NCBI GenBank assembly: GCA_902581605.1
Contig: CACHPE010000007.1
Span: forward strand, 1 to 64,000
Direction of reading: 5' to 3'
Length of the DNA stretch: 64,000 nucleotides
Origin: an uncultured Pelagibacteraceae bacterium
Lineage (GTDB): Bacteria > Pseudomonadota > Alphaproteobacteria > Pelagibacterales > Pelagibacteraceae
Shown here: positions 62,867 through 64,000 of the stretch, one piece after another
How positions within the stretch are numbered: the first letter of the stretch is position 1
How the letters are laid out: each line of letters begins with the position of its first letter
The notes under the pieces: model-generated
Told to the model about the DNA's origin: nothing
Databases searched by the model: none
Seen by the model: only the letters and a program-made list of their open reading frames with translations
Position numbers and translations under genes: made by a program

Positions 62867-63778
62867 ATGCTTTCAAACAAAGAAATTGTCTGTCCAAACA
62901 ACTTATTAGATTTAGCTCATAAAAAAAAAGGAGTTAAAGTTGCAGTTGTAAATGCTGGTAAACCTTTACCCATGTTATCAGTTCAAGATGCGGTTAATGA
63001 AAATTTAATTGAGCCAATATTTATAGGTCATGAAGTAGAAATTCAAAAATGTGCTGAAGATATTAAATGGGATATTTCTAAATATGAGCTTATCCATGAA
63101 CCTGTAGAAAATGATACTGCTAAAATTGCAGCTAAATTAGCAAGTGAAGGTAAGGTGCAAATAATAGTGAAAGGTCATATTCATACTGATGTACTTATGA
63201 AAGAGGTGCTTAAACGTGAATATAATTTGTTGGGAAAAACAAGGTTAAGTCACATATGGCATATGACTATTGATAAAGATGATAAACCACTAATAATCAC
63301 TGATGGAGCATTAAATGTTTTACCAAATGTTAAAACAAAAATGCACATTCTTAAAAATGTAATTAATTTTTCAAATAGAATAGGAATAGAAAGACCAAAA
63401 GTATCTATATTATCTGCAACTGAAGAGGTTTTAGAAAGTGTACCTAGCTCTATTGAGGCTGCAGAAATAACAAAATTAGCCAAAGAAGAAAGTTTAAATG
63501 CCGATGTTTTTGGTCCTTTGGCTTTTGATAATAGTATTTCAAAAAAATCAGCAGCTATAAAAGGAATTAAAAATTTAGTTGCAGGTGAGGCAGATGTTTT
63601 ATTGGTACCAAGTGTTGAGACTGGTAATGCTTTGGTTAAAATGCTTATATATTTTAGTGGAGCATGTGCCGCAGGAGTTGTTGTCGGAGGAAAAGTACCC
63701 GTGGTAATTACTAGTAGATCTGACGAGGCTCAGGCACGATTGGCCTCTATTGCTGCAGCAGTAGTCGCTTTGGACTAA
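62867..63778 (+). CDS. pta: Phosphate acetyl/butyryltransferase family enzyme
   Basis: About 303 residues from the ATG at 62867 (MLSNKEIVCPNN). The open frame reaches back to 62768, but those 33 residues do not fit the family. KVAVVNAGKPLPMLSVQDAV, IIVKGHIHTDVLMK, FGPLAFDNSISKKSAAIKGI and SRSDEAQARLASIAAAV match the PTA_PTB family. The short form lacks the N-terminal domain of long Pta. It may convert acetyl phosphate to acetyl-CoA, including acetyl phosphate from sulfonate breakdown, if Xsc is encoded elsewhere. Substrate chain length is uncertain. Confidence 0.83.
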   Translation: MLSNKEIVCPNNLLDLAHKKKGVKVAVVNAGKPLPMLSVQDAVNENLIEPIFIGHEVEIQKCAEDIKWDISKYELIHEPVENDTAKIAAKLASEGKVQIIVKGHIHTDVLMKEVLKREYNLLGKTRLSHIWHMTIDKDDKPLIITDGALNVLPNVKTKMHILKNVINFSNRIGIERPKVSILSATEEVLESVPSSIEAAEITKLAKEESLNADVFGPLAFDNSISKKSAAIKGIKNLVAGEADVLLVPSVETGNALVKMLIYFSGACAAGVVVGGKVPVVITSRSDEAQARLASIAAAVVALD

Positions 63779-63838
63779 ATGATTCATTGAATTTCAAAAA
63801 AAATTCATTTAAATAAACTGAAATTTTAAAGGAGAGAA

Positions 63839-64000
63839 ATGGCAATAACATATCTTAAAAGATCACCTAAAACCTCATCTACAGATGATACTAAAACAAG
63901 AGAAATAGTTGAAAATATTTTAAAAGACATTGAGAAAACTAAAGAAGAAGGATGTAAAGAGCTTTCTAAAAAATTTGATAAATATGAAGGTGATGTAATT
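63839..64000 (+). CDS. Histidinol-dehydrogenase-superfamily protein, 5' part (runs off the window)
   Basis: The ATG at 63839 has a strong ribosome site (AAAGGAGAG), and the frame is open for 54 codons to the window end. The N terminus (AITYLKRSPKTS, then IVENILKDIEKTKEEGCKEL and SKKFDKYEGD) matches the start of HisD-type dehydrogenases. This includes the sulfopropanediol/sulfolactate dehydrogenase branch (HpsN) as well as true HisD. With only 54 residues I cannot choose; the neighbours are not histidine genes. Confidence 0.7.
   Translation, partial: MAITYLKRSPKTSSTDDTKTREIVENILKDIEKTKEEGCKELSKKFDKYEGDVI

Noticed and set aside
1..64000. Mobile elements, prophage, CRISPR arrays
   Set aside because: I saw no transposase, integrase, terminal repeats, regular spacer repeats or phage structural genes.

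Overview
The window is a compact, very AT-rich piece of a bacterial chromosome. Spacers are short, many genes overlap by 1 to 20 bases, and arginine is mostly AGA. Gene content (taurine ABC transporter with taurine:pyruvate aminotransferase and alanine dehydrogenase, dimethylglycine/sarcosine dehydrogenase, TRAP transporter, minimal methionine salvage, type IV pilus) points to a streamlined marine alphaproteobacterium, most likely SAR11/Pelagibacterales. That is inferred from content and style; no rRNA or phylogenetic marker is present. I saw no insertion sequence, phage gene, CRISPR array or rRNA.

Layout. 1-6.7 kb: the 3' part of a class II aldolase/short-chain dehydrogenase fusion, then methionine salvage and purine recycling (mtnA, a secreted hydrolase, mtnP, apt, guaC, a phosphoribosyltransferase) and one tRNA-Met. 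6.7-22.3 kb: transport and catabolism of small organic compounds: a methylated-glycine dehydrogenase, ald, tpa, tauABC with an unusually large permease, a TRAP transporter, and an aldehyde dehydrogenase/epoxide hydrolase/malate-lactate dehydrogenase run. 22.3-61.9 kb: a large locus for type IV pili and regulatory signalling. 61.9-64 kb: a BASS-family transporter, a phosphate acetyltransferase and the start of a HisD-family dehydrogenase.

The notable part is 22.7-61.9 kb. It holds a nearly complete type IV pilus set: pilB, C, D, T, Q, P, O, a fused pilM-pilN, minor pilins, pilY1 and four type IV pilin-like genes. Interleaved with it is a partner-switching circuit of the RsbU/RsbV/RsbW (SpoIIE/SpoIIAA/SpoIIAB) type. 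There are four PP2C/SpoIIE-type phosphatases, two fused to complete ammonium transporter domains, one to CHASE2 and one to GAF. There is only one STAS antagonist and one HATPase kinase, and no sigma factor in the window. A sequence close to TCAWWWTGGG recurs between genes in this locus only. The inference is that ammonium, an extracytoplasmic signal and a cytoplasmic signal converge on one STAS switch that may control pilus or envelope genes.

The same locus carries a MoxR / DUF58 / transglutaminase operon, a FecR protein, a TPR plus beta-barrel outer-membrane protein and an autotransporter-like protein. pilM is interrupted by a one-base frameshift in a run of eight A, which could be an error, a real mutation or a slippage site.
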